NCBI RefSeq assembly: GCF_021654775.1 | Contig: NZ_AP025343.1 | Location: forward strand, 4,989,501-5,053,500 | Length of the DNA stretch: 64,000 nt | From: Paenibacillus azoreducens | GTDB lineage: Bacteria > Bacillota > Bacilli > Paenibacillales > Paenibacillaceae | Reading direction: 5' to 3' | In this document: piece by piece, positions 36,144-44,571 of the stretch | How positions within the stretch are numbered: the stretch's first letter is position 1 | Layout of the letters: each line of letters starts with the position of its first letter | The notes under the pieces: model-generated | Seen by the model: only the letters and a program-made list of their open reading frames with translations | What the model was told of the DNA's origin: nothing | Database searches by the model: none | Made by a program: the position numbers and the translations under genes

Positions 36144-36563
36144 TTAAATTACAATAGGGTCTAAAAGTTCATAATCTTCAAATGTAAATGGCGTATCTTC
36201 CGTCACTTCTTCACCAGCAGTCCAATTGGCCAGCTGCACGCTGTCGGGCATGCAGCGGATGAGGCGCACGCGTTCAAAACCGAACGCTTCCGGATCGTCC
36301 AACTTAGAAATAATTTCGAATTTTTTAAAATCTTGTTGAATCATTTTTGACGATACTTTGTATCCACTCATGGTTCCACTACCTTTTTTCGCACCGATCT
36401 TATATTGGACCCAATTGTGTCCTACAAGTTTCAACTCACGCTTATCAATTTCCACTTTTGCTTCAAGATGATTGATATTTGTCTGCCAATCACCGTCAAC
36501 AAAGGCTTGAGCAAATGTACCAAGTATCGCCCTGGTTGGGTCCATTCCTGCTCCTTGTGCCAT
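36144..36563 (-). CDS. xkdM: XkdM-like tail tube protein
   Basis: A 139-residue tail tube protein with DPTRAILGTFAQAFVDGDWQ, MSGYKVSSKMIQQDFKKFEI and a C-terminal TPFTFEDYELLDPIV. It forms the inner tube under the sheath. It lies 13 bp downstream of the sheath gene. Confidence 0.92.
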   Translation of the reverse strand: MAQGAGMDPTRAILGTFAQAFVDGDWQTNINHLEAKVEIDKRELKLVGHNWVQYKIGAKKGSGTMSGYKVSSKMIQQDFKKFEIISKLDDPEAFGFERVRLIRCMPDSVQLANWTAGEEVTEDTPFTFEDYELLDPIVI

Positions 36564-36576
36564 GATTTATCCCCCT

Positions 36577-38040
36577 TTATTGCACGAAGAACGTGCCGAA
36601 AATTTGTTCCATTACATCAGTCAGTCGGGCATCCCATCTCAAATAGACCTGATCAGGTTCTGGCCTTTTAGCTGGAGATGAACCGTAGTAATCAGGATCA
36701 AGAATCACGTCATACCCGTTTGCTTCAATAACGTTGCTCTGAGCTAGTGTCCGCATATATTCTTTGCATGCACCGATCAGGGCCAAGCGCCCCTCTTCGG
36801 TATTGTTAACTTTCCCGATATAAACGTCCTCCGCGGTGCGTTGCAGATCGCCGTTGATTGCATCCATGACCCGAATAGTCCGGATCTTCTTCCAACTATT
36901 GTTCTGGCCAATCTGCAACGTGACCAGACTGTTTATTCCCCGGAGTACCTTAACTTTCCGGCCGTCATGGATCAACAGAAATACACCGCCACGGACTGCT
37001 TTCTCTTGCTCAGAGCGTGTCCAACGCCGGGTTACATCATCAAAAGGTGACTCGGCATAGGTCGTTGATTGACTCAAAGATTGTCCCGCGATCAGACCTG
37101 CAACCCATGCAGCCACCTGCGCCGAACTATATTCCTTGTTGGCAATGATTGCACCAGATCCTACATTTACGACTCCCTCATTGTTGATGCTAGCGCTTCT
37201 GGATACAGCTTTGGAGACTGCGTCGGTTGACTTGTCATCGGCAGCCGTTCCTCCGAGCGTGGCAATGATTCCTTTCCCTTCACTGCGTACGCGTTTAACC
37301 CAAGCAACGATACTGGATCGTAACGCCGGATCCGTAACGTTGTCTAACGTCAGGACGTGAAATTCTTGTCCCTCGAACGCGGCGAGCGCTGAGATGTAAT
37401 CAGAATTTGTAACGCCAGTTATGCCGCTATCGCCACCCTTAAATGCTTCACCGGAGACACTGACCAAGGTTCCATCGGCCAGTTTCTTTGCCTGGATCCA
37501 CTTGTTCCCTTCGTCTTCGTTGATAGCCTGGATCGCAGCATTCACGCTTCCGTCGCCGATTGCAAAGGTGCGAAGCAACTTCGAACCCTCATACAACTTC
37601 AATTCCTTTGTACCAGGGGCTGCCAGACTGTCAGAAATCGAAACACTAAATCCGTTTCCCCGCTCTCCGGGGTACTTTGCAGCTAGTTCAATTACAGCTG
37701 CGGGTGTTGAAGCTGTATTGTTGATCGTCACCTTTGCAGGTGCAGCAGCATCTGAAGCGATACGATAACCCAGCAGTGTCTTCGGCCCACCCAAAAGGGC
37801 TAGGTACAGTGTTGAATACGCTGTTGCGCCGTCGCTCTCATCTATGGAGAACACTTCCTTGATTGCTGCTTCATCCGAAACCTCCACAAACTGCCCAACC
37901 GGCCCCCAGTGTGCTTTAAAGGCAGCAACTACGATACCGCGGGCGCCGGGCTGGATCGCCGTGCCAGCGGCTGCAACAAAATTCATGTAAAGTCCAGGCA
38001 GCACCGGCATATCCGTCGGGCTCCAATTTCCTCCTGCCAT
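36577..38040 (-). CDS. xkdK: XkdK-like tail sheath protein
   Basis: A 487-residue sheath protein. It has the N-terminal handshake region (AAAGTAIQPGARGIVVAAFK), a variable middle and the conserved C-terminal part (DLQRTAEDVYIGKVNNTEEG). It contracts on infection, which makes this a myovirus-type phage. Confidence 0.95.
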   Translation of the reverse strand: MAGGNWSPTDMPVLPGLYMNFVAAAGTAIQPGARGIVVAAFKAHWGPVGQFVEVSDEAAIKEVFSIDESDGATAYSTLYLALLGGPKTLLGYRIASDAAAPAKVTINNTASTPAAVIELAAKYPGERGNGFSVSISDSLAAPGTKELKLYEGSKLLRTFAIGDGSVNAAIQAINEDEGNKWIQAKKLADGTLVSVSGEAFKGGDSGITGVTNSDYISALAAFEGQEFHVLTLDNVTDPALRSSIVAWVKRVRSEGKGIIATLGGTAADDKSTDAVSKAVSRSASINNEGVVNVGSGAIIANKEYSSAQVAAWVAGLIAGQSLSQSTTYAESPFDDVTRRWTRSEQEKAVRGGVFLLIHDGRKVKVLRGINSLVTLQIGQNNSWKKIRTIRVMDAINGDLQRTAEDVYIGKVNNTEEGRLALIGACKEYMRTLAQSNVIEANGYDVILDPDYYGSSPAKRPEPDQVYLRWDARLTDVMEQIFGTFFVQ

Positions 38041-38244
38041 TTAGATCGCCTTCCTTTTCAAAAACTGATCGACTGCTTTTTTTACCTCATCAATCGTCAG
38101 TTCACGTTGATTAACTCCATGTAGAGCGCCGACCAAAACCTCTGGCCGAACATTAAAAAGAGCCTCGGCATGTGCCGAAAGCTCATCAATGGGGTACTTT
38201 GATTCATTTGTCGTTTCTGCCTTTTTTTCCGGCTTTTCTGCCAT
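38041..38244 (-). CDS. YqbI-like small tail protein
   Basis: A 67-residue charged protein with SKYPIDELSAHAEALFNVRP, then ALHG and LTIDEVKKAVDQFLKRK. The same short gene precedes the sheath gene in PBSX/skin elements (YkzL/YqbI position). Function unknown. Its stop directly abuts the sheath start. Confidence 0.78.
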   Translation of the reverse strand: MAEKPEKKAETTNESKYPIDELSAHAEALFNVRPEVLVGALHGVNQRELTIDEVKKAVDQFLKRKAI

Positions 38245-38253
38245 CGATCTCAC

Positions 38254-39090
38254 CTACCTGATACTTGATTTGTAATTTACGCTGCGGATTAACGGGACGT
38301 CGGCCTGTGGCCGGGATACGCGTCGCGAAAGTGTTACCGTGATTTGGCCCTCTTGTAACGCATCGGCTCCAATATTGGCTTTTGGATCCGTAATCATCAG
38401 GTATCTCCGGTCCTTAGAGTCAAAAGGGATTTTAATTTCGCTCCCCAACCGTTCGATAAGGGCGGCAACTCCTGCGTGTTCCGGGTGCTGCTCGTTTCCG
38501 GTGACATGTACCGTGAACCGCTTTGTGATTCGGTATGAGGCCAGTCCCAACGGCATTACATCAATTCCAGTTACCCGCCACATCACAGACGGACGCGTAA
38601 ACCCAAGCGGCCAGAAACCGTTATAAACGGCCCAATCCTGCCCCATAACGTTTGTCGTCCAGGACGCCAGGGCCGGAACCCATGGGTCACTTGTGATTTG
38701 GCCGTTTGTACCAACCGGCTGCAGCGCCATAACAGCAAACTGCATGCCTCGAGTAATTGCGTCCCACTCTTCATCAACAACATCCTGGCCAGATGATCCA
38801 AGGTAGATGCATGAGAAAACCTCCCCTGTCTCAGCAGTAAGCATCTGCTTGTCCAGGGCGGAGATGATTTTATTCTCCAGTGAATCAACCTTTTCAAAGG
38901 TCGAACGGGAAACGTATGGCCATACCTCGACAATGCGGCGAAATCCGGACCAAGGTGACTCGTCACTATCCTCGCCTTGCAGGATAACGGCGTATGGTTT
39001 GGGACTGCTTGCTTCAGCTGCATGCGGTTCATAAACGTCCTTCAGCTCTGGGACCACCGCGAGCAGCCGTTCACGTATTGCATTTCTCAT
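38254..39090 (-). CDS. XkdJ/YqbJ-position tail terminator-like protein
   Basis: A 278-residue protein beginning MRNAIRERLLAVVPELKDVY at an ATGA overlap with the upstream gene. The first half resembles tail terminator proteins (YAVILQGEDSDESPWSGFRR); the second half has NGFWPLGFTRPSVMWRVTGI and probably adds a second domain. Role in tail completion is inferred from position. Confidence 0.7.
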   Translation of the reverse strand: MRNAIRERLLAVVPELKDVYEPHAAEASSPKPYAVILQGEDSDESPWSGFRRIVEVWPYVSRSTFEKVDSLENKIISALDKQMLTAETGEVFSCIYLGSSGQDVVDEEWDAITRGMQFAVMALQPVGTNGQITSDPWVPALASWTTNVMGQDWAVYNGFWPLGFTRPSVMWRVTGIDVMPLGLASYRITKRFTVHVTGNEQHPEHAGVAALIERLGSEIKIPFDSKDRRYLMITDPKANIGADALQEGQITVTLSRRVSRPQADVPLIRSVNYKSSIR

Positions 39091-39503
39091 TTCGTCGACC
39101 ACCACTTAACAAGGGTATCTCGTACCTTAACCTTGTATTTTTTAGCTGTAGGCTGCACAATTGCCCGCGGCTTCGTGCCAGGGTGCCTGACAGCTTTGAC
39201 CGGATGCGACGCGCCTTTCCAATATAACGCCTTCTTGTTTTTCGCGCGGATAATGTGCGGTTTGGATCCTTCCTCCAAAATGCCGCCGTACCGGACGCCG
39301 TGCGCAAGGAACATGCGGATTTTGTTTTTTCCAGCCGGTTCGACACCCGAGTGAAGTGCTCTGCGCGCGGTAGCCGTTCGATCTTTCCACGGCGCTGCTG
39401 CCTTCATGTCCCCTTCTGCTTTGCGAGAGAGGTTGTCGACCAGAGCCAAGGTGCCAGCCCGCTTTCTTTTGATATGCTCAAGAGCATTGCTACCAAACGA
39501 CAT
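39087..39503 (-). CDS. HK97 gp10-like head-tail protein (XkdI position)
   Basis: A 138-residue basic protein with an HK97-gp10-type start (SNALEHIKRKRAGTLALVDN), PWKDRTATARRALHSGVE, and FLAHGVRYGGILEEGSKPHI followed by a basic C-terminus. It takes part in tail completion at the connector. Confidence 0.88.
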   Translation of the reverse strand: MSFGSNALEHIKRKRAGTLALVDNLSRKAEGDMKAAAPWKDRTATARRALHSGVEPAGKNKIRMFLAHGVRYGGILEEGSKPHIIRAKNKKALYWKGASHPVKAVRHPGTKPRAIVQPTAKKYKVKVRDTLVKWWSTK

Positions 39504-39505
39504 GA

Positions 39506-39892
39506 TTAGTTCACCCTTTCCAGGTCGACCTGGTATCCAACGATTTGGCCATCGGCCACCTGCGGATGTACTCGGACCACCTGAAAATCTTCACCGTTTG
39601 CCTTGAATGTATCGGTTACGGTTGTATCCGCCTGAATGTCGGCGTATTCATCGGCAAGTAGGCTATAGACCTTGTCGGTTTTCTTTGTACCGGCAAGCGT
39701 GCTGATCTCATGAGTGATCTGCGATCGACTTTGGATAAAGATGCGGACGATGATAGGCGGGAGATCCCTTTCGATCTCATCATAGCCGCCACCCTTCCTG
39801 ACCTTCTCTTTTCGGCGTATGGCGATTTGTGTCGGGTTTTGGGAGATGTTCCATGCAATGTGTCGGCGCCGCATTTGCGCAAAATTGCTCAT
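39506..39892 (-). CDS. XkdH/YqbH-like head completion protein
   Basis: A 128-residue protein with MRRRHIAWNISQNPTQIAIR and a C-terminal FQVVRVHPQVADGQIVGYQV. It lies between connector and gp10-like genes and fits the stopper/head completion position of PBSX-type phages. Confidence 0.75.
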   Translation of the reverse strand: MSNFAQMRRRHIAWNISQNPTQIAIRRKEKVRKGGGYDEIERDLPPIIVRIFIQSRSQITHEISTLAGTKKTDKVYSLLADEYADIQADTTVTDTFKANGEDFQVVRVHPQVADGQIVGYQVDLERVN

Positions 39893-40245
39893 AACACTTT
39901 CGGCGGGCAGACGCGCAGCATCACACCGCTGGCCGTTTTTGCTGCAGCAGCTGCCGACATCTCCGCATACTTATTGGCCATCACCATGGCGTGATTGAGT
40001 TTATCCTTCAATGAGGTTAGATCGTAGCTCTCATTCCCCGTCGTATAGGACTCAATCTCTCCCTCCAGCAGCCCCGCCTTTTCCAGCCATCCAGTGGATG
40101 CCGCTGCGTTCAGATCAACCGACTCCGTGAGGATCAAATCGAGTCCGGCATCCGTAAAATTTGTATTTGCCTCCGTGCCTCCCGCCGGAATGACTTCATT
40201 TAGAAGCCTCCGGAGCCGGGTACGGAGCGCGATGCTTGGTTCCAT
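39889..40245 (-). CDS. Head-tail connector protein (YqbG-like)
   Basis: A 118-residue helical protein with RTRLRRLLNEVIPAGGTEAN and SYDLTSLKDKLNHAMVMANK, the pattern of adaptor proteins such as YqbG/gp6. It bridges portal and stopper. It overlaps the next gene by four bases. Confidence 0.77.
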   Translation of the reverse strand: MEPSIALRTRLRRLLNEVIPAGGTEANTNFTDAGLDLILTESVDLNAAASTGWLEKAGLLEGEIESYTTGNESYDLTSLKDKLNHAMVMANKYAEMSAAAAAKTASGVMLRVCPPKVL

Positions 40246-40261
40246 TTAAGTCACCCGCCTC

Positions 40262-41323
40262 TTATTTGCCCGGGAATGTGATCTCCTGGACGTTTTCTTC
40301 GACGGCAGCGAATACACCGCGCCATACATCGCCGACGATCTGTGCCTCCACCAAACGCGTTAGGTCGCCCATGGTCGCCTGGATCTGCAGAGCCTGTTTG
40401 ATCAGTTCTTTAAAGCCGCGTTTTGGACGGATGAGGTAAGCTTTGCCCGCCGGTACACCGTCATACGAATACGTCTTCTTGCTGACCTGTGTCTCCCAAC
40501 CGTCGTAAAAGACGACGGTGCTGATGCCTTCCAGAGCGTTGTAAGGTGTCGCTTGGATGGTCATGCTGCTCATGGCGTCCTTGATATCCTCCTGATTGGC
40601 CGAATTGGCCAGCAGGATATTCCCCGGTCGTTTGGCCGTCCGTGCATCTGTCAAAGCCTGGCGCAGGGTTTCCCGCAGGCTGAGGATGTAATGCGCCCCG
40701 CCTGCATCCGCCAATTTCTTGCCTTGCTCGTTAACATAAACAGGGCCGGTTTTATTGGACGCCTTATAGGCGAACTTGATGATTGGCGACAGGTGCAGGT
40801 GGTTCAGCAGAGCGTTATGAGCTTCGCCGAATGCTTTGTTCAGAATCTCAAAGTTAAAGGTTTGATTGAAGATTTCAAGCTCTTTCGTGTATTCGAAGCC
40901 AGCCGTGAAGCCCTTGATCCGGGCAATAGGTCCTTGTTCTGCCTGAAGGCTGCCGAATTTAACTTCCTCACCCTCCAAATGTTCCAAGAAGATGACGGAC
41001 CCATATTGCGCCCATTTCGCCTCAAATTCCTTCGGGAAGTTCGGATCGCTAATCGATTCGTAGATTGGACCATACAACAGCGGCACTTCTTCGCGACCGA
41101 GCTCGACGTCAAGTACGACCTTCTGCAGCAGTTCCTTCCGACTGTTTTCACTGGTCAGCATTTCGCCGATCGGCTGATCAAGTTCAAAGGTCTCCATCTC
41201 ACCATTTACGATTTTCTTCGTTACTTCTTCTTGCCGACCGTTCAACAAAAAAGGAACCGTTGTTTCGACGGTCCCTTTGCGACGTTCGGCCTTGATTGTA
41301 TCAGCGCTAATAAATTTTGCCAT
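40262..41323 (-). CDS. Major capsid protein
   Basis: A 353-residue protein in the position of the HK97-fold capsid subunit, with FTAGFEYTKELEIFNQTFNF, then NALEGISTVVFYDGW and AYLIRPKRGFKELIKQALQI. The N-terminal region contains two GEM tripeptides at residues 41-43 and 53-55, where a removed pro-domain would end. It follows the cement protein and the protease/scaffold gene. Confidence 0.85.
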   Translation of the reverse strand: MAKFISADTIKAERRKGTVETTVPFLLNGRQEEVTKKIVNGEMETFELDQPIGEMLTSENSRKELLQKVVLDVELGREEVPLLYGPIYESISDPNFPKEFEAKWAQYGSVIFLEHLEGEEVKFGSLQAEQGPIARIKGFTAGFEYTKELEIFNQTFNFEILNKAFGEAHNALLNHLHLSPIIKFAYKASNKTGPVYVNEQGKKLADAGGAHYILSLRETLRQALTDARTAKRPGNILLANSANQEDIKDAMSSMTIQATPYNALEGISTVVFYDGWETQVSKKTYSYDGVPAGKAYLIRPKRGFKELIKQALQIQATMGDLTRLVEAQIVGDVWRGVFAAVEENVQEITFPGK

Positions 41324-41340
41324 AGCTTAATTGCCCTCCC

Positions 41341-41736
41341 TTATACTTGTGGTCCCAGCAGGAACCAAATAACATTTTTGGCATCTTTCGCAGCCGTGAC
41401 GCGGCCGACAAGGCGATTTCCTGTTTCTGTTTCGGTAAATTGCGACTTGGTGGCATCCCAATAAATTGGAGTGCCAAATGCGAACGCCTGGGTTTTGTCA
41501 ATCTGATCAGATTCGTACTCAGCTTGCTCCACATTGAGGATTACCTCGGATGTTTCGCCAGCGCCAGTGGTTACCGATTCCATCGCGGCCCCGAAGAAGC
41601 CGCTGATAAGATAGAATTTTTGCGTCTCAATGGTGGTTTTTTCTGGTACAGGGACCCGTACTGATTTACCGTCGCTTACTTTCGCACGATACGATTGATA
41701 TGTGGTGCTTGGCACCGGTTGGCCTTTGTAAGACAT
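41341..41736 (-). CDS. DUF2190-like capsid decoration protein
   Basis: A 131-residue beta-rich protein with IETQKFYLISGFFGAAMESV, GTPIYWDATKSQFTETETGN and a C-terminal WFLLGPQV. The RecA-like-fold DUF2190 proteins stabilise capsids. It lies between the protease and capsid genes. Confidence 0.75.
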   Translation of the reverse strand: MSYKGQPVPSTTYQSYRAKVSDGKSVRVPVPEKTTIETQKFYLISGFFGAAMESVTTGAGETSEVILNVEQAEYESDQIDKTQAFAFGTPIYWDATKSQFTETETGNRLVGRVTAAKDAKNVIWFLLGPQV

Positions 41737-41748
41737 GCTTTTCCCTCC

Positions 41749-42927
41749 TTAGATTCGTGCCCGTTTGACTCTCATATTTTTTGGTGCGCCCGCGCCACCG
41801 CCACCAGCAACCCCAGCACCGGCTGGCTTGTCCGTATGAATGGCATCGACCATACCTTTGACTACGGGATCTGCCAGGAAGGTGTCCATCTCGCCAGCAA
41901 TTTGTTCCTTGGTCGCATCCAGCGCAATGTTACGGGCGTGATAACTCCAGAGCTTGCCCAGAGCTGTTTCTGGATTCTTCAGCGCTGCCCGAACCGCTTC
42001 GGATTGGACCTTTGTTGTCATCATTTCACCGACGAGGTGATCGCGGCCAGCACCTGCCTCTTTGTCGGCAGCCTCTTTCAGCGACTTGAACAATGCCTCG
42101 ACGTCCATCTCTCCGCTAACGCCCAGGATTTCCTTGGCCTTGTCGCTGATCTCCAGCGCCCACTGCACTTCTTTCGCGAATTCTGGCGTCAACTCCTTGA
42201 TAACCTGCTCATTGCTCAGTCCCATTTCGCCAGCGATCATCCCAACGGTGATCGTTTTGTTACCATGCCGTTTTTTCAATTCTGCTACTACTTCAGCCCA
42301 TTCCACTTGTTCATCGTCTCCTTTCATTTCTCCGGGGCCTGCCCCGTCTGGATCCCACATCTCGCCACTTGCTGCAACGATCCGCGTCGGCATCCCCATC
42401 CGATCGAGTGGAGTCCAATCGATCGACAAAGCATCGTATCCAACGACCTGCGTCTCGCCGGAAACGTTTTTAAGCATAGGGCGGCCATAAATGCTCACCT
42501 GTTTGATGCGTTTGCCCTTAATCCACCGTTTCAAATCTTCTTCCTTCTTGTCCACGATGCCCCGAAAATAAGCAGCCGTATCGGTCATCTTGGCGCCAAT
42601 CCAATGCGTCGCAGGGTCGATAAACTGGTTTGACACGTCCTCTGGTTTTTGATGCCCCTTAAATCCTGCCAGCGTGCGTGTATTTACGGCGTCGACGATG
42701 TCCTTCAGGGCCTTATGCGTGTAGTTCCAGCCTCGCTTCGATTTGCCAACCGGGACCTCCACAACGACTTCTAAAGGATCATTGTCACCTTGTTTGATCA
42801 GATCGACATCGACGCCTGGCGCCGGCGGAATATCTTCAATGCTCATTTCACCGGCGATCCCGCCGAACAAACTGAAAATCTTATCATTCTGCTCCGCCAT
42901 TTCCCCGCAAATCATTGCTTTTAACAT
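41749..42927 (-). CDS. xkdF: XkdF-like prohead protease fused to scaffold
   Basis: A 392-residue protein. Residues about 40-190 form an XkdF-type (S78_2) protease domain, with candidate catalytic histidine 92 or 108 (GHQKPED, THWIGAK) and serine 145 (KQVSIYG). The rest is helical and scaffold-like, ending in a Gly/Ala stretch and basic tail. The tripeptide GEM occurs eight times (8-10, 26-28, 188-190, 199-201, 233-235, 272-274, 300-302, 345-347), splitting it into short segments, two before the protease domain and the rest after it. It would shape and then process the prohead. Confidence 0.85.
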   Translation of the reverse strand: MLKAMICGEMAEQNDKIFSLFGGIAGEMSIEDIPPAPGVDVDLIKQGDNDPLEVVVEVPVGKSKRGWNYTHKALKDIVDAVNTRTLAGFKGHQKPEDVSNQFIDPATHWIGAKMTDTAAYFRGIVDKKEEDLKRWIKGKRIKQVSIYGRPMLKNVSGETQVVGYDALSIDWTPLDRMGMPTRIVAASGEMWDPDGAGPGEMKGDDEQVEWAEVVAELKKRHGNKTITVGMIAGEMGLSNEQVIKELTPEFAKEVQWALEISDKAKEILGVSGEMDVEALFKSLKEAADKEAGAGRDHLVGEMMTTKVQSEAVRAALKNPETALGKLWSYHARNIALDATKEQIAGEMDTFLADPVVKGMVDAIHTDKPAGAGVAGGGGAGAPKNMRVKRARI

Positions 42928-43309
42928 TCTCTTCACCCCCCTTCCGGTATAAATAGATCAAGCCGCGGCTGATAGCCTCGATCGCTTGTTCCTCTGCGAT
43001 TAAGCGCATTTCATCCTCTCGGTCTGCAAACAACGGAAAAAGATGTATGTGCAGGAGTTCATGAACCAACGAAAGTTCCATGTCCTGTGGTTCTGCACAG
43101 TCCGGAGGATAATCAACAGAATCAAGAATGCGAACTGTCGCCATCCTCTTCTGCAGACTGGGTACAATCTCAGCCTGGGCGTTCTCCAAATTCATATCCC
43201 GGCTGCGGGAAATGCCGACGTCCACAATCCAGTCCTGCAATCTGAGAATTTTCTGCCATTCTGCGCATTTCGCTCGCAGCTCCTCCTCGGTCAAAATAAC
43301 CTCTTGCAA
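42884..43309 (-). CDS. Small zinc-metalloprotease-like protein (HELLH)
   Basis: A 141-residue protein with the zinc-protease signature LVHELLHIHL near residue 81-90 and an N-terminal LRLQDWIVDVGISRSRDM resembling short gluzincin-type domains. A downstream glutamate-rich helix (MRLIAEEQAIEAISRG) could supply the third ligand. The C-terminal 14-15 codons overlap the prohead protease gene. Start is TTG, nine bases after AAAGGAG. Substrate unknown. Confidence 0.75.
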   Translation of the reverse strand: MQEVILTEEELRAKCAEWQKILRLQDWIVDVGISRSRDMNLENAQAEIVPSLQKRMATVRILDSVDYPPDCAEPQDMELSLVHELLHIHLFPLFADREDEMRLIAEEQAIEAISRGLIYLYRKGGEENVKSNDLRGNGGAE

Positions 43310-43345
43310 TCCGGTTCACTCCTTTCAGGCAAAAGAAAAGACGCC

Positions 43346-43489
43346 TTATTCGGCGCCTTCCTCACTGTCTATTAAATTTTTGCCTCCATCAATGATCTGG
43401 AGCTTTTCCCGAGTGACATCCTTGCTCATCTGGCGCAGCTCTTCCTCGGTCGGGATCAAAGGAAATTCAAATTCGATGCCGCCATCCAC
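43346..43489 (-). CDS. Small acidic phage head-region protein
   Basis: A 47-residue protein starting at GTG eight bases after AGGAGG. The sequence (GGIEFEFPLIPTEEELRQMS and EKLQIIDGGKNLIDSEEGAE in part) is acidic and helical. The end overlaps a weak hairpin GGCGCC/GGCGTC followed by TTTTCTTTT. It lies between the minor head and metalloprotease-like genes. Function unknown. Confidence 0.6.
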   Translation of the reverse strand: MDGGIEFEFPLIPTEEELRQMSKDVTREKLQIIDGGKNLIDSEEGAE

Positions 43490-43551
43490 GTGACATTCCT
43501 CCTATGATTCGCAAACTATGAATCTATCATAGCTTGTCCGGGGGAGGAAAT

Positions 43552-44568
43552 CTATGCCACCTCGGAATATACGTTCTGGTACCAGTCCTCCAGATCAGGC
43601 TGAGATGCCGGATTCTTCGTCCATTCATTCAGTCGGCGCATAAAGCTTCCCGTATCTTCATGCACCGATATCAGGACACAAAGGCAATTCGGATGCGCTG
43701 GCATCATTGGTTCCTGACCTGGCGGCCACACTCCATTCCCAAGCCCGTGATCAGCATTCGCCAGATCGTCGCAAATATCTGGCACCGGATGAGAACTAGA
43801 AAGCACCCATTTCATACCGACATAACTCGGACTCACCTTCGCCGCAGCAATCGTTCCCTCGCCAAATGCCGCAGCCGTTTCCGTCCGGACCAACCGGATC
43901 GCTTCGTAGGAGACATCCTGCGGAATTCGGCTGCCCATACGGTCCATCATCTCGGGATAATCAGCGGCCAGCGTCTTCCGCCCGCGACGTACGTACTTTT
44001 CGAGCTGCCGGGCGGTTACGACGGGATCCTCGCCGATAGCGACTCCATCCTGAATGATTTCAGACATGGCCATCCGGTATTTCTGATCATGTCGCCATAT
44101 CCGGTCGGATAAATGTAGGCCGTTATGTGTTCGCGCCCACACCGCCTCGACAGCCCGCTCGTTCACTTGGAAGAATGCGCGACGCAGCGGCTCCTTGGCA
44201 AGCTTGGTACCGCTGAGCTGGTCCATGGATACTTCCAAGCTAAATGTGGATCCGGCTTGTACCGCCTTGACGATATCCTTCTTCAGCAGTTCGGTGAGCG
44301 ATTCGCCAATGCCGTTTTGTTTCAGGGAGTCCCGAAGAGCTACCAGGTACCTCATGTTCATTTCGCTGCCAGTTCCCAAGCGTTTCAGTCTGCGGATCTC
44401 CTTGGCCAGCTTGTCGGCTGAACGAAGGTAAATGGCCCGCACAGCTTGATCCTGCCGCAGCCGAAGGTCGACATACTTTTTGCGCCCGCGGAGAGCATAC
44501 TCGGCATATGGCCCGGCGATCTGCTTCAGTTTCTCCAGCAAATTTTGAGCTGAGGACTGGTCGGCCAT
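43552..44568 (-). CDS. Phage minor head protein (SPP1 gp7/Mu gpF-like)
   Basis: A 338-residue protein with a helical N-terminal part and a C-terminal Mu-F-like domain: RLVRTETAAAFGEGTIAAAK, then WVLSSSHPVPDICDDLANAD and MPAHPNCLCVLISV. It associates with the portal in procapsids. It follows the portal gene by three bases. Confidence 0.9.
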   Translation of the reverse strand: MADQSSAQNLLEKLKQIAGPYAEYALRGRKKYVDLRLRQDQAVRAIYLRSADKLAKEIRRLKRLGTGSEMNMRYLVALRDSLKQNGIGESLTELLKKDIVKAVQAGSTFSLEVSMDQLSGTKLAKEPLRRAFFQVNERAVEAVWARTHNGLHLSDRIWRHDQKYRMAMSEIIQDGVAIGEDPVVTARQLEKYVRRGRKTLAADYPEMMDRMGSRIPQDVSYEAIRLVRTETAAAFGEGTIAAAKVSPSYVGMKWVLSSSHPVPDICDDLANADHGLGNGVWPPGQEPMMPAHPNCLCVLISVHEDTGSFMRRLNEWTKNPASQPDLEDWYQNVYSEVA

Positions 44569-44571
44569 GGC

